From Methylococcales bacterium (lineage in GTDB: Bacteria; Pseudomonadota; Gammaproteobacteria; JABHGC01), in contig JABHGC010000197.1 of the NCBI GenBank assembly GCA_018672285.1, positions 1 through 47,010 on the forward strand: 47,010 nucleotides of DNA, given 5' to 3'. The stretch's first letter is position 1, and each line of letters starts with the position of its first letter. Both the position numbers and the translations under genes were made by a program. The notes below the pieces were generated by a model. That model ran no database searches and had not been told where the DNA came from. It saw only the letters and a list, made by a program, of their open reading frames with translations. This document shows, piece by piece, positions 17,063 through 25,339 of this stretch.

Positions 17063-17749
17063 TCACCTGTGCCCAAACAGGGCTGTGCCAATGCGGACAC
17101 ACGTGCTGTGTTCAGCAATGGCCGCTTCTAGGTCTGCAGACATTCCCATGGATAAGGTATCGGCATCAGGGACGATTGTTTGCAGTTGCTTTAACAGGTC
17201 GTGTGCGTGTTTAAATTGCTGGCGCTGCACCACAAATTGTTCTGCCGGTGCCGGAATAACCATGAGCCCACGAATCACTAAATGTGGTAACTGGCGGATT
17301 TTTTCAACCGCAGGTAACAGCTCATCCGGTAAAAACCCCGACTTCGTCGGTTCGAGGCTAACATTCACTTGTATGCAAATGTTGAGTCTCGGTAGACTCT
17401 CAGGTCGTTGCTGATTTAACCGCTGGGCTATTTTTAAGCGGTCAACACTGTGAACCCATGAGAAGTGCTCTGCAATTAATTTGGTTTTATTCGATTGAAT
17501 AGGGCCAATAAAATGCCAAGTTAATGACCGATCTGAGAGTTGGTTGATTTTCTCAATGGCCTCTTGCACATAACTCTCGCCAAAAGCGTGATGCCCACAG
17601 TCAGCCAGTTGGCGAATTTTTTCAATGGGTTGTTTCTTACTCACGGCCAGTAGTTGGACAGAATTAGGTAAACGGCCGTATGTGGCTTCAGCAGTACGAA
17701 TTTGGCTGAGGATGTCGTGGTAGGTAGAGGAAATGTCTATGCTTTGCAT
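17063..17749 (-). CDS. yggS: PLP homeostasis protein (PLPBP)
   Basis: 228 residues with an alanine-racemase-like barrel that binds pyridoxal phosphate. The PLP lysine is in LLAVSKKQP near residue 35. FGESYVQEAIEKI, WHFIGPIQSNK and the C-terminal LSMGMSADLEAAIAEHSTCVRIGTALFG are diagnostic. It balances PLP and amino acid pools and has no known catalytic reaction. First gene of the minus-strand proC cluster, divergent from pilT across a 67-base gap. Confidence 0.95.
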   Translation of the reverse strand: MQSIDISSTYHDILSQIRTAEATYGRLPNSVQLLAVSKKQPIEKIRQLADCGHHAFGESYVQEAIEKINQLSDRSLTWHFIGPIQSNKTKLIAEHFSWVHSVDRLKIAQRLNQQRPESLPRLNICIQVNVSLEPTKSGFLPDELLPAVEKIRQLPHLVIRGLMVIPAPAEQFVVQRQQFKHAHDLLKQLQTIVPDADTLSMGMSADLEAAIAEHSTCVRIGTALFGHR

Positions 17750-17816
17750 GGTATTTGTCTATACTTTCTGTGAAGTCTGGTGACTTAACTTATTCTAGAT
17801 TGGGGTTTTACGTTTA

Positions 17817-18854
17817 ATGGATATTGCAGAACTACTTGCCTTTGGGGTTAAAAATAACGCATCTGACTTACATTTGTCAGCTGGCCTTCCACCGATGATA
17901 CGGGTTGATGGCGACATGCGTCGAATTAACGTACCTGAGCTAGATCATAAGCAAGTACATAGTTTGCTCTATGACATTATGAATGACAAGCAGCGAAAAG
18001 ATTTTGAAGAGTTTTTTGAAACAGATTTTTCGTTTGAAATCCCAGGTCTTGCTCGTTTTCGTGTGAATGCATTTAACCAAGACCGAGGTGCGGCAGGGGT
18101 GTTTCGAACCATTCCCTCTAAGATCTTATCGCTTGAAGATTTAGGCTGCCCTGAATCCTTTAAAGACATTGTTGAAGTGGCAAGGGGTCTGATTCTGGTC
18201 ACAGGGCCAACCGGTTCTGGTAAATCCACCACCTTGGCTGCGATGATTGATTACGTCAATGACAAAAATTATGAGCACATTCTCACGATTGAAGATCCGA
18301 TAGAATTTGTTCACGAAAGTAAAAAATGTCTGATTAACCAGCGGGAAGTACACCGCGACACCCTTGGCTTTGCAGAAGCACTACGTTCAGCCTTACGTGA
18401 AGATCCGGATATCATTCTGGTGGGGGAATTACGAGATTTAGAAACCATTCGCTTAGCCTTAACCGCAGCAGAAACGGGTCATTTGGTCTTTGGTACCTTG
18501 CACACCAGTTCCGCTGCAAAAACCATTGACCGGATTATCGATGTATTTCCAGCGGCAGAAAAAGCCATGGTTCGATCGATGTTATCAGAATCATTAAGAG
18601 CGGTTATTTCACAAACATTATTGAAACGAATCGGTGGCGGGCGAATTGCAGGTCATGAAATTATGATTGGCACCCCTGCAATACGGAACTTAATCCGTGA
18701 AGACAAAGTCGCACAGATGTATTCATCGATTCAAACCGGGCAAAAAATTGGCATGCAGACCATGGACCAGTGCCTTAAAGATATGTTGGCGCAAGGTGTG
18801 ATTGGTATTTCAGATGCCAAAGCCAAAGCCACAGACAAAACGTTGTTCATGTAA
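17817..18854 (+). CDS. pilT: Type IV pilus retraction ATPase PilT
   Basis: The hexameric ATPase that powers pilus retraction and twitching. It has 345 residues, standard length. The N-terminal SDLHLSAGLPPMIRVDG is present, with Walker A GPTGSGKST at 130-138, the Asp box EDPIEFVH, Walker B DPDIILVGELRD, the His-box GTLHTSSAAKTIDRIIDVFP and the AIRNLIRE motif needed for retraction. Immediately upstream of pilU and divergent from yggS. Confidence 0.97.
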   Translation: MDIAELLAFGVKNNASDLHLSAGLPPMIRVDGDMRRINVPELDHKQVHSLLYDIMNDKQRKDFEEFFETDFSFEIPGLARFRVNAFNQDRGAAGVFRTIPSKILSLEDLGCPESFKDIVEVARGLILVTGPTGSGKSTTLAAMIDYVNDKNYEHILTIEDPIEFVHESKKCLINQREVHRDTLGFAEALRSALREDPDIILVGELRDLETIRLALTAAETGHLVFGTLHTSSAAKTIDRIIDVFPAAEKAMVRSMLSESLRAVISQTLLKRIGGGRIAGHEIMIGTPAIRNLIREDKVAQMYSSIQTGQKIGMQTMDQCLKDMLAQGVIGISDAKAKATDKTLFM

Positions 18855-18878
18855 GGCTAGCTTACAAGGTAATTAAAT

Positions 18879-20015
18879 ATGGAATTCAACTCGCTGCTTA
18901 AATTGATGGTCTCGAAAGGGGCTTCGGATTTATTTATTACCACGGGTATTGCCCCGAGTATGAAAGTGAATGGCCGAATGATGCCGGTGTCGAAAACACC
19001 ATTGACCATGACTCAGTCTCGGGACTTAGTTTTTGGCATCATGACATCGCAGCAGAAGGAAGAATTCGAGCGAACCAAAGAATGTAACTTTGCGATCAGT
19101 GCCTCCAAAATTGGTCGTTTCCGTTGTAGTGCGTTTGTACAGCGTGATGCAGTGGGCGTGGTATTACGGCGTATTGAAACCAATATCCCGGATATTGATT
19201 CACTGAACTTGCCTAAAATTGTCCACAACCTGGCCATGACCAAACGGGGTTTGTGTATTTTTGTTGGGGCAACCGGTTCAGGTAAATCCACATCCCTAGC
19301 CTCACTCATTGGCCATCGAAACAAAAACAGTGCGGGCCACATTATCAGTGTGGAAGACCCCATTGAATTTATTCATAACCATGAGCAATGCATCGTGACT
19401 CAGCGTGAAGTTGGGATCGATACGGACTCATACGATGTGGCACTCAAGAATACGTTAAGACAAGCACCCGATGTCATCATGATTGGTGAGATTCGGACGC
19501 GTGAAACCATGGAGCATGCGATTGCGTTTGCGGAAACAGGCCACTTAGTACTGACAACCCTTCATGCAAACAGCGCGAACCAGGCAGTGGATCGGATTAT
19601 TAACTTTTTCCCAGAAGATCGCCGGGATCAATTGTTCATGGATTTATCTTTGAACTTACGTGCGATTGTCGCGCAACAATTGGTGAGAAGAAAAGATGGC
19701 CAAGGTCGTCATGTTGCTGTTGAAGTTTTATTAAATACGCCTTTGATTGCAGATTACATCCTGAAAGGGGAGATCCACAAAATTAAAGAGGCGATGAAGC
19801 GTGGCGCAGAGCAGGGGATGCAAACCTTTGACCAAGCGTTGTACCGACTTTACAGCGAAGAAATGATTTCGTTTGATGAAGCGATATTACATGCGGATTC
19901 CGCGAACGAAGTTCGACTCATGATTAAATTGGGTGATAAATCAGGCGGTATTGACAGTGGTGTGTTATCCAATGTCGAACTTGAAGAAACAGAAGATGAT
20001 TGGCGTAATTTCTAA
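18879..20015 (+). CDS. pilU: PilT-dependent retraction ATPase PilU
   Basis: PilT paralogue that assists retraction. 378 residues. Walker A GATGSGKST at 130-138, Walker B PDVIMIGEIRTRETMEHA, and the PilU-type C-terminal extension after the ATPase (MIKLGDKSGGIDSG, ending in acidic residues). An AAGG lies about eight bases before ATG. The gap to pilT is 24 bases and to the next gene 20 bases, so pilT-pilU-receiver form one transcript. Confidence 0.95.
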   Translation: MEFNSLLKLMVSKGASDLFITTGIAPSMKVNGRMMPVSKTPLTMTQSRDLVFGIMTSQQKEEFERTKECNFAISASKIGRFRCSAFVQRDAVGVVLRRIETNIPDIDSLNLPKIVHNLAMTKRGLCIFVGATGSGKSTSLASLIGHRNKNSAGHIISVEDPIEFIHNHEQCIVTQREVGIDTDSYDVALKNTLRQAPDVIMIGEIRTRETMEHAIAFAETGHLVLTTLHANSANQAVDRIINFFPEDRRDQLFMDLSLNLRAIVAQQLVRRKDGQGRHVAVEVLLNTPLIADYILKGEIHKIKEAMKRGAEQGMQTFDQALYRLYSEEMISFDEAILHADSANEVRLMIKLGDKSGGIDSGVLSNVELEETEDDWRNF

Positions 20016-20035
20016 TCCTAAAGGAATAAAACTAC

Positions 20036-21055
20036 ATGTCTCTTAGAGCGTTGGTTGTTGACGATTCAAAAACTGCAAGAATTGCTTTAAAAAGAAGCTT
20101 GGCGAGTATTGGGCTATCGATAGAGTTTGCAGAATCTGGTGAAGGTGCGCTTGAGTATCTTGCCAAAGTCGATGCGGCTAACAAACCTCATGTTGTGTTT
20201 ATGGACATGATGATGCCAGGTATTGGTGGCTTGAAAGCGACAGAAGAAATTTCAAAAAATCCAGATACTCAGGAAATACGCATTGTGATGTGTAGTTCGA
20301 ATGAGTCTGATGAAGACCGGTCAGCGGCGATTATGCATGGTGCAATCGCGCTGATTAGTAAACCGCCAATTAAAGAACAGCTTGAAGATGTATTAAGTGA
20401 AGTGAGAGATACTGTGGCAGCTCAGCCAGTGGTTGAAGCACCGGTTCCTGAACCCGTTGCAGCACCAGTGGTTGAAGCGCCAAAAGTGGTTGAACCTGTG
20501 GCTGCACCTGTTGCGCCAGCGCCACCACCTGTTGTTGCTGCTAAACCTGCGGTCACTCAATCGACTGGCGCAGGCACTGGTGAGCTGACCGCCCAAGTGG
20601 AGCAATTGGTGCGGCAACTGACCGAGCAGTTTGTCAAAGACATTGCGAAAAATACAGCAAATGATATTGCGCGTACGACTGCGATGAATGTAGCCTCTAG
20701 TACCGCTAAAGAAATTACCAATGAAACAGCTAAAAAGACCTTGCCAGAAGCTGTAGAACAAATTTCGGTGAATATAATACAAGCCAAAATGAAGACCTTG
20801 CCACAGCAAGTCCAAAAATGGGTTGATCAACGAATGAACTCAGAAGTGATGTCGGAGCAATCTAGGCAGTCTATTGTTGAAGGCTTAAAACCTGAAATTC
20901 ACGCTATTATTGACGAAGCCAGTGCCATTGCTGAAGATCATGCCTATGAGGCAGCACAAGAAGCGGTGAAACGAGGTATTGCGCCATTGAAGTGGGGCTT
21001 CTTCTTTCTAGCCTTGATATTGCTTAGCTCAATCGCTGTTCCTTATATCTCTTAA
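20036..21055 (+). CDS. Response regulator with C-terminal transmembrane anchor
   Basis: 339 residues in four parts. Residues 1-120 are a receiver domain with the acidic pair D9/D10, phospho-acceptor D57 in VVFMDMMMPG, and K109 in LISKPPIKE. Residues ~125-185 are a Pro/Val/Ala-rich linker. Residues 202-233 are four tandem 8-residue units (DIAKNTAN, DIARTTAM, NVASSTAK, EITNETAK), followed by a long helical region. Residues ~317-339 are a hydrophobic tail (WGFFFLALILLSSIAVPYIS) that ends the protein. A tail-anchored receiver protein would sit on the cytoplasmic face of the inner membrane. AAAGGA precedes the ATG. Its place directly after pilU suggests control or localisation of pilus retraction. 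I know no named family with this layout. Confidence 0.85.
   Translation: MSLRALVVDDSKTARIALKRSLASIGLSIEFAESGEGALEYLAKVDAANKPHVVFMDMMMPGIGGLKATEEISKNPDTQEIRIVMCSSNESDEDRSAAIMHGAIALISKPPIKEQLEDVLSEVRDTVAAQPVVEAPVPEPVAAPVVEAPKVVEPVAAPVAPAPPPVVAAKPAVTQSTGAGTGELTAQVEQLVRQLTEQFVKDIAKNTANDIARTTAMNVASSTAKEITNETAKKTLPEAVEQISVNIIQAKMKTLPQQVQKWVDQRMNSEVMSEQSRQSIVEGLKPEIHAIIDEASAIAEDHAYEAAQEAVKRGIAPLKWGFFFLALILLSSIAVPYIS
20639..20734 (+). repeat. Four tandem 24-base (8-residue) coding repeats
   Basis: Within the receiver gene, four consecutive 24-base units encode the pattern x-[IV]-[AT]-x-x-T-A-x. The DNA has diverged more than the protein pattern, so the repeat is old and maintained at protein level, probably as a regular helix. 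Confidence 0.7.
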
Positions 21056-21087
21056 TCTCTCTTAAACCGTTCAGACAAGGATGCCTT

Positions 21088-22911
21088 TTGAGCCAACTCG
21101 AACCTGCGTTGCCTTTAGATTTGTTGACTCAAGTGAATCTTTTGGTTGAAGAAAGAGACCGGCTTGAGCACTCATTACAGCAAAGCCTTCGTATTTCCCA
21201 TCAACTGATTCATAACCAAAGCTTAAGCGAAGCATTACTTCATAATGCGCCTGATAGTATTATTGTGCTGGACTCAAATGGATTGGTTAAAAGTTTTAAT
21301 CCTGCAGCAGAAAAAATATTTGGGTGCCTCGAAACGGATAAAGTGGGTCAATCGATTGATGACTTATTTGAGTGCCCCGACGCTTATTCTGGCACTATAG
21401 TCGATTATTTGCTGGCTTCCTCGAATAACAAGCGCTGTCAACAACCCGTTATGGGGGTTCGGCATTCAGGAAAAACAGTCCCTCTACATATTTCTATGAG
21501 TGCGGTGACAACTCGGCAACATGATTCCATTATTTTTGAAGATCAAGATGCAATATCCTTTACTCGCGAAGAGGGTGTGGCCAATTTTGATTTGTATATG
21601 TGTTCGATTAAAGATTTAAGTGATGAGGTGTCCTGGAGTGATCAAATTCAATATCAGGCCAAACATGATGCCTTAACGGGGTTGATTAATCGGGCTGAGT
21701 TTGAACAAGCTTTAGCGTGCGCGTTGAAATCGCATCATAGTCATATCATGCTGTATTTGGATTTAGATCAATTTAAAGTAGTTAATGATACGTGTGGCCA
21801 TAATGCTGGGGATGAATTGCTTAGGCAAATTAGTAGTCGTCTTTCGGGGTTGATTAGAGAAGATGATATTCTCGCGCGATTAGGTGGTGATGAGTTTGGT
21901 TTACTTGTTAAAAAATGTGGCCTAAATGCCGGTGAGCGAGTTGCAAATGAAATTATTTCATCGGTACAAAATTTTCGCTTTGGCTGGGAAGAAAAGACCT
22001 TTACCATTGGTGTCAGTATTGGTTTGGTGCAAGTAAATGAGCATTGTACCTCGTCTACTGCTGTACTGAGTTTGGCGGACTCTGCTTGCTATGCAGCAAA
22101 AGATTTTGGTCGAAATCGGGTACACGTTCATGATGATTCAGATGAAACATTGTTGGCTCGGCAAGGTGAGATGAACTGGGTCTCAAGAATCAATGAGGCC
22201 GTCGACGACGATTTATTTGTGATTTACAAACAAGATATTGTCCCAATAACTGTGGATGAAAAAGATCATACGCAGCATTTTGAAGTGTTAGTGAGAATGA
22301 AAGAGCCAACGGGTGGCATCATTCCTCCTGGTGCTTTTTTGCCCGCCGCAGAGCGATATAATTTGATCAATAATATCGATATGTGCGTTGTAACAGCATT
22401 ATTTGAATGGCTGAATGACAATAAACTTCAGTATTCAGGTAACATTTTATGTTCTGTTAATCTTTCTGGGGCAACAGTAGGCGATGAGCAGTTTATTGCC
22501 TTCTTGATTGACGCGTTTGAGCGTTACCAAATAGCGCCTCACAGTATCTGTTTTGAGATTACGGAAACTGCGGCCATATCAAACATGGAGTCGGCGATTG
22601 ACTTTATCAGCTTATTACATGATCACGGTTGTTTGTTTGCGTTAGATGATTTTGGCAGCGGTTTGTCATCGTATGCTTATCTCAAACAACTTCCCGTGGA
22701 TTATTTGAAAATTGATGGGTCATTTGTAAAAAACATCGTCAATGACCCAATCGATTATGCGATGGTCAAATCCATTAATGAGATTGGCCATGTGATGGGT
22801 AAAAAAACCATTGCAGAGTTTGTCGAAAATGATGAGATTTTAGAGAAGTTGCGCGAAATTGGTGTGGATTACGCGCAAGGTTATGGGATCGCGCGGCCGG
22901 AAAGTCTTTAA
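21088..22911 (+). CDS. PAS-GGDEF-EAL cyclic-di-GMP enzyme
   Basis: 607 residues. A short N-terminal coiled coil is followed by a PAS domain (ALLHNAPDSIIVLDSNGL, about 40-160), a GGDEF domain and an EAL domain. The GGDEF motif is intact at 266-270, with a product-inhibition site RxxD at 257-260. The EAL domain keeps E399 (EVL in place of EAL), the Asn in NLSGATV, the Glu in ITETAAI and DDFGSG at 520-525, so both synthesis and hydrolysis of c-di-GMP are possible. The start is TTG 21088 after AAGGA. It has no membrane segment. The gap to the receiver gene is 32 bases. The position suggests a FimX-like role in pilus control, although FimX itself has degenerate GGDEF/EAL motifs. Confidence 0.93.
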   Translation: MSQLEPALPLDLLTQVNLLVEERDRLEHSLQQSLRISHQLIHNQSLSEALLHNAPDSIIVLDSNGLVKSFNPAAEKIFGCLETDKVGQSIDDLFECPDAYSGTIVDYLLASSNNKRCQQPVMGVRHSGKTVPLHISMSAVTTRQHDSIIFEDQDAISFTREEGVANFDLYMCSIKDLSDEVSWSDQIQYQAKHDALTGLINRAEFEQALACALKSHHSHIMLYLDLDQFKVVNDTCGHNAGDELLRQISSRLSGLIREDDILARLGGDEFGLLVKKCGLNAGERVANEIISSVQNFRFGWEEKTFTIGVSIGLVQVNEHCTSSTAVLSLADSACYAAKDFGRNRVHVHDDSDETLLARQGEMNWVSRINEAVDDDLFVIYKQDIVPITVDEKDHTQHFEVLVRMKEPTGGIIPPGAFLPAAERYNLINNIDMCVVTALFEWLNDNKLQYSGNILCSVNLSGATVGDEQFIAFLIDAFERYQIAPHSICFEITETAAISNMESAIDFISLLHDHGCLFALDDFGSGLSSYAYLKQLPVDYLKIDGSFVKNIVNDPIDYAMVKSINEIGHVMGKKTIAEFVENDEILEKLREIGVDYAQGYGIARPESL

Positions 22912-22948
22912 TTGTTGTTTTTGGTTATCATGGGTTAAGCGTGATATT

Positions 22949-24439
22949 TTGAAATTTAAGATCAATACATTCCTCTTGTTAGCCATTTTTGGCGCATGTC
23001 TTTTCTTCTTTTTGCTCAAGCCGGGAATACATCTGTTACTCACCGATGATCAAGATGAGCGTAAACCTGTGCCTCTTGGATATGCAGATGATGTGAGTCG
23101 ATTAAACATGACTCAGGTTGCTGAAACCTGGATTCTGCCCGTTCATGCTGAAAGCCCAGAGCAACAGTTACGACAACTGATCTTGAAAGCACAAAAAGAG
23201 GGGGGAAAAATTGCGATAGCAGGTGCTCGCCACAGCATGGGTGGGCATACACTACACCCTGGAGGGATCGTGGTTGATATGTTGCCTTGGAATAAAATGA
23301 CATTAGACTCTGAGGCAAAACTTTTGACTGTACAAGCGGGTGCATTGTGGAAAGAGGTGATCGCTTTTTTAGATAAGCAGGGTTTTTCCGTGAGTATTAT
23401 GCAGTCGAACCATTCATTTAGTGTGGGTGGTACATTGAGTGTGAATGCCCATGGCTGGCAGTATGGGCAACCTCCGGTGGCTTCAAGTGTTCAATCTTTC
23501 CGCTTAATGATGTCAGATGGGGAGATTGTTCGGTGTAGCCGTACTGAGAATGAAGCATTATTTTCTTTGGCGTTAGGTGGCTATGGGCTGTTTGGTATTA
23601 TATTGGACGTTGAACTACGCGTTGTCGCCAACCAAAGGCTTCAAATGACGCAATATATTGTGCCCAGTACTGATTTGTTAGTAGAGCTTAAGCAGCATGC
23701 CGATGACAACGGGAGGGTGCAAATGGTTTTTGCTCGAATGAATGTTGCACCTGATGAATTTCTACAAATGATGATCATCAATGTTTTTGAGCAAGTTGCT
23801 GGTGATGTGCCCGCGTTAACAAAGCCAGGATTAACGGGTTTAAAGAGAGCCATATTTCGAGGCTCTGTAGAGAGTGCTTATGGAAAATCATTGCGTTGGT
23901 TCGCTGAAACGAAGATACAAAGGTTGTTAAGTGGTGATATTTTTTCTCGGAATCAATTATTAAACGAAGGCGTAGAGGTGTTTGAAAATCGCCAAGCGGC
24001 AACGCGTGATATTTTACATGAATATTTTGTCCCTAAAGATCGTGCAAACGATTTCATTCTTGCTTTACAAAAAATTATTCCTCAGCAAAAGGGGGATTTG
24101 CTCAATGTGACTGTGCGAGCGGTGAATGAAGATCATGACACTTTTTTGCGTTATGCACATGAGCCAATGATGGCTTTTGTGATGCTCTTTTCACAAGACA
24201 ACTCTTCGCAGGGTGAGATGAAAATGAAGCGATTAACGCAGTCTCTCATTGATGCCGCAATCATGCATGGTGGCCGATATTATTTGCCCTATCGGTTGCA
24301 TGCAACCGATGAACAGTTCTCGAAGGCTTATCCTATGGGCCGTGAATTTTTTGATCAAAAAAACAGGGTTGACCCTAATGGCCTTTTTCAAAATACATTT
24401 TATACCCGTTACGGCAAGCAAGCTGCAACAGGACAATAA
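22949..24439 (+). CDS. Membrane-anchored FAD-dependent oxidoreductase
   Basis: About 496 residues from TTG 22949. An N-terminal membrane anchor (INTFLLLAIFGACLFFFLL) precedes a PCMH-type FAD-binding domain: KIAIAGARHSMGGHTLHPGG, VDMLPWNKM, LTVQAGALWKEV and HSFSVGGTLSVNAHGW. The C-terminal half ends NRVDPNGLFQNTFYTRYG, as in sugar-lactone/cytokinin-oxidase-like flavoproteins. The His in GARHSMGG may bind the flavin. The substrate is unknown. The frame is open back to 22859, overlapping the previous gene. I chose the TTG because the residues before it look non-coding and it puts the anchor at the N-terminus, but its ribosome binding site is weak. Confidence 0.75.
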   Translation: MKFKINTFLLLAIFGACLFFFLLKPGIHLLLTDDQDERKPVPLGYADDVSRLNMTQVAETWILPVHAESPEQQLRQLILKAQKEGGKIAIAGARHSMGGHTLHPGGIVVDMLPWNKMTLDSEAKLLTVQAGALWKEVIAFLDKQGFSVSIMQSNHSFSVGGTLSVNAHGWQYGQPPVASSVQSFRLMMSDGEIVRCSRTENEALFSLALGGYGLFGIILDVELRVVANQRLQMTQYIVPSTDLLVELKQHADDNGRVQMVFARMNVAPDEFLQMMIINVFEQVAGDVPALTKPGLTGLKRAIFRGSVESAYGKSLRWFAETKIQRLLSGDIFSRNQLLNEGVEVFENRQAATRDILHEYFVPKDRANDFILALQKIIPQQKGDLLNVTVRAVNEDHDTFLRYAHEPMMAFVMLFSQDNSSQGEMKMKRLTQSLIDAAIMHGGRYYLPYRLHATDEQFSKAYPMGREFFDQKNRVDPNGLFQNTFYTRYGKQAATGQ

Positions 24440-24454
24440 TGCACTGTGTTAAAG

Positions 24455-25339
24455 TTAAGCTGTAAAGAGTTCTGGGTAAACTGCTTGAGCTGAAAACACA
24501 GGGCCATCAACACACACTCGTTTCATTGCAGTGACCCCTTCTTCGGTAATCGGCTGGGTGCAACCGGCACAACCGCCTACAGCACAAGCCATGTGTTCCT
24601 CTAAGGAGAGTTGTGCGGCAACATGATATTGAGCGCTGACTTTGGCAACGGCTTCTAACATGGGAGTAGGGCCACAGCTATAAATCATGGTTTGTTTACG
24701 ATCTTCATCGCTCAGCTGTTCTAACCAAAGGCTGGCAAGTTCGGTGATATAGCCTTGAAAACACCCTGCAAATGCTTGCAAGCTGGCTAATCGGCAAGCG
24801 ATCCTCCAATCTTCCATTAATGGCATGGTGGCAATTACGCCATCTGGAATGCCGTTGATCATAAAGGTAGAGGGTTGTGGGTTGAACGGGAACGGTACTT
24901 CTGAACCGAGCAGGGCAAATGTTTGCTTGGCTCGGCCTTGTTGTTGCAGTGCGTCAGCAATGGCGACCATCGGTGGCATGCCCACGCCACCGCCAATGAG
25001 CAGGTGGTGTTTGGTGTTTTCTGAGAGGGTAAAGGGTTTGCCAATCGGGGCAATGAGGCTGACCGATTCCCCAACCACTTGCGCGCTTAATAGCTCAGTA
25101 CCTTCACCGACCACTTTATAAAGAAAATCGACCCAGCCTTGTTTCGGGCTGGTTCGCATAATGGAAATGGGCCGGCGCATGAGGCGCAGAGGGTGACAGG
25201 TAATGTGGGCAAATTGCCCTGGCAGGGTGGCTGCGGCACATTTAGGTGCTTGTACGCGCATGATCCACTGGTCACCTTCGAATGCTTTATGTTCTAAAAT
25301 TTCGGCTTGTTCAACAAAAATGCTCGGTTGTGTACTCAT
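24455..25339 (-). CDS. pyrK: Dihydroorotate dehydrogenase electron-transfer subunit-like protein (PyrK-like)
   Basis: 294 residues of the ferredoxin-reductase superfamily. The FAD-binding RRPISI is at 55-60, the nucleotide-binding LLIGGGVGMPPM at 113-124, and SCGPTPML at 221-228. A [2Fe-2S] cluster is formed by C252, C257, C260 and C276. In class 1B enzymes PyrK links PyrD to NAD. It overlaps the pyrC' gene by four bases (ATGA), so it is the last gene of the pyr operon. No pyrD is present in the window. The true partner is therefore unknown and the symbol is by similarity only. Confidence 0.8.
   Translation of the reverse strand: MSTQPSIFVEQAEILEHKAFEGDQWIMRVQAPKCAAATLPGQFAHITCHPLRLMRRPISIMRTSPKQGWVDFLYKVVGEGTELLSAQVVGESVSLIAPIGKPFTLSENTKHHLLIGGGVGMPPMVAIADALQQQGRAKQTFALLGSEVPFPFNPQPSTFMINGIPDGVIATMPLMEDWRIACRLASLQAFAGCFQGYITELASLWLEQLSDEDRKQTMIYSCGPTPMLEAVAKVSAQYHVAAQLSLEEHMACAVGGCAGCTQPITEEGVTAMKRVCVDGPVFSAQAVYPELFTA

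Noticed and set aside
20393..20830. Minus-strand ORF of 145 codons opposite the receiver gene
   Set aside because: Its Arg/Asn/Cys-rich composition is the reverse image of the Pro/Ala/Val linker and repeat region.
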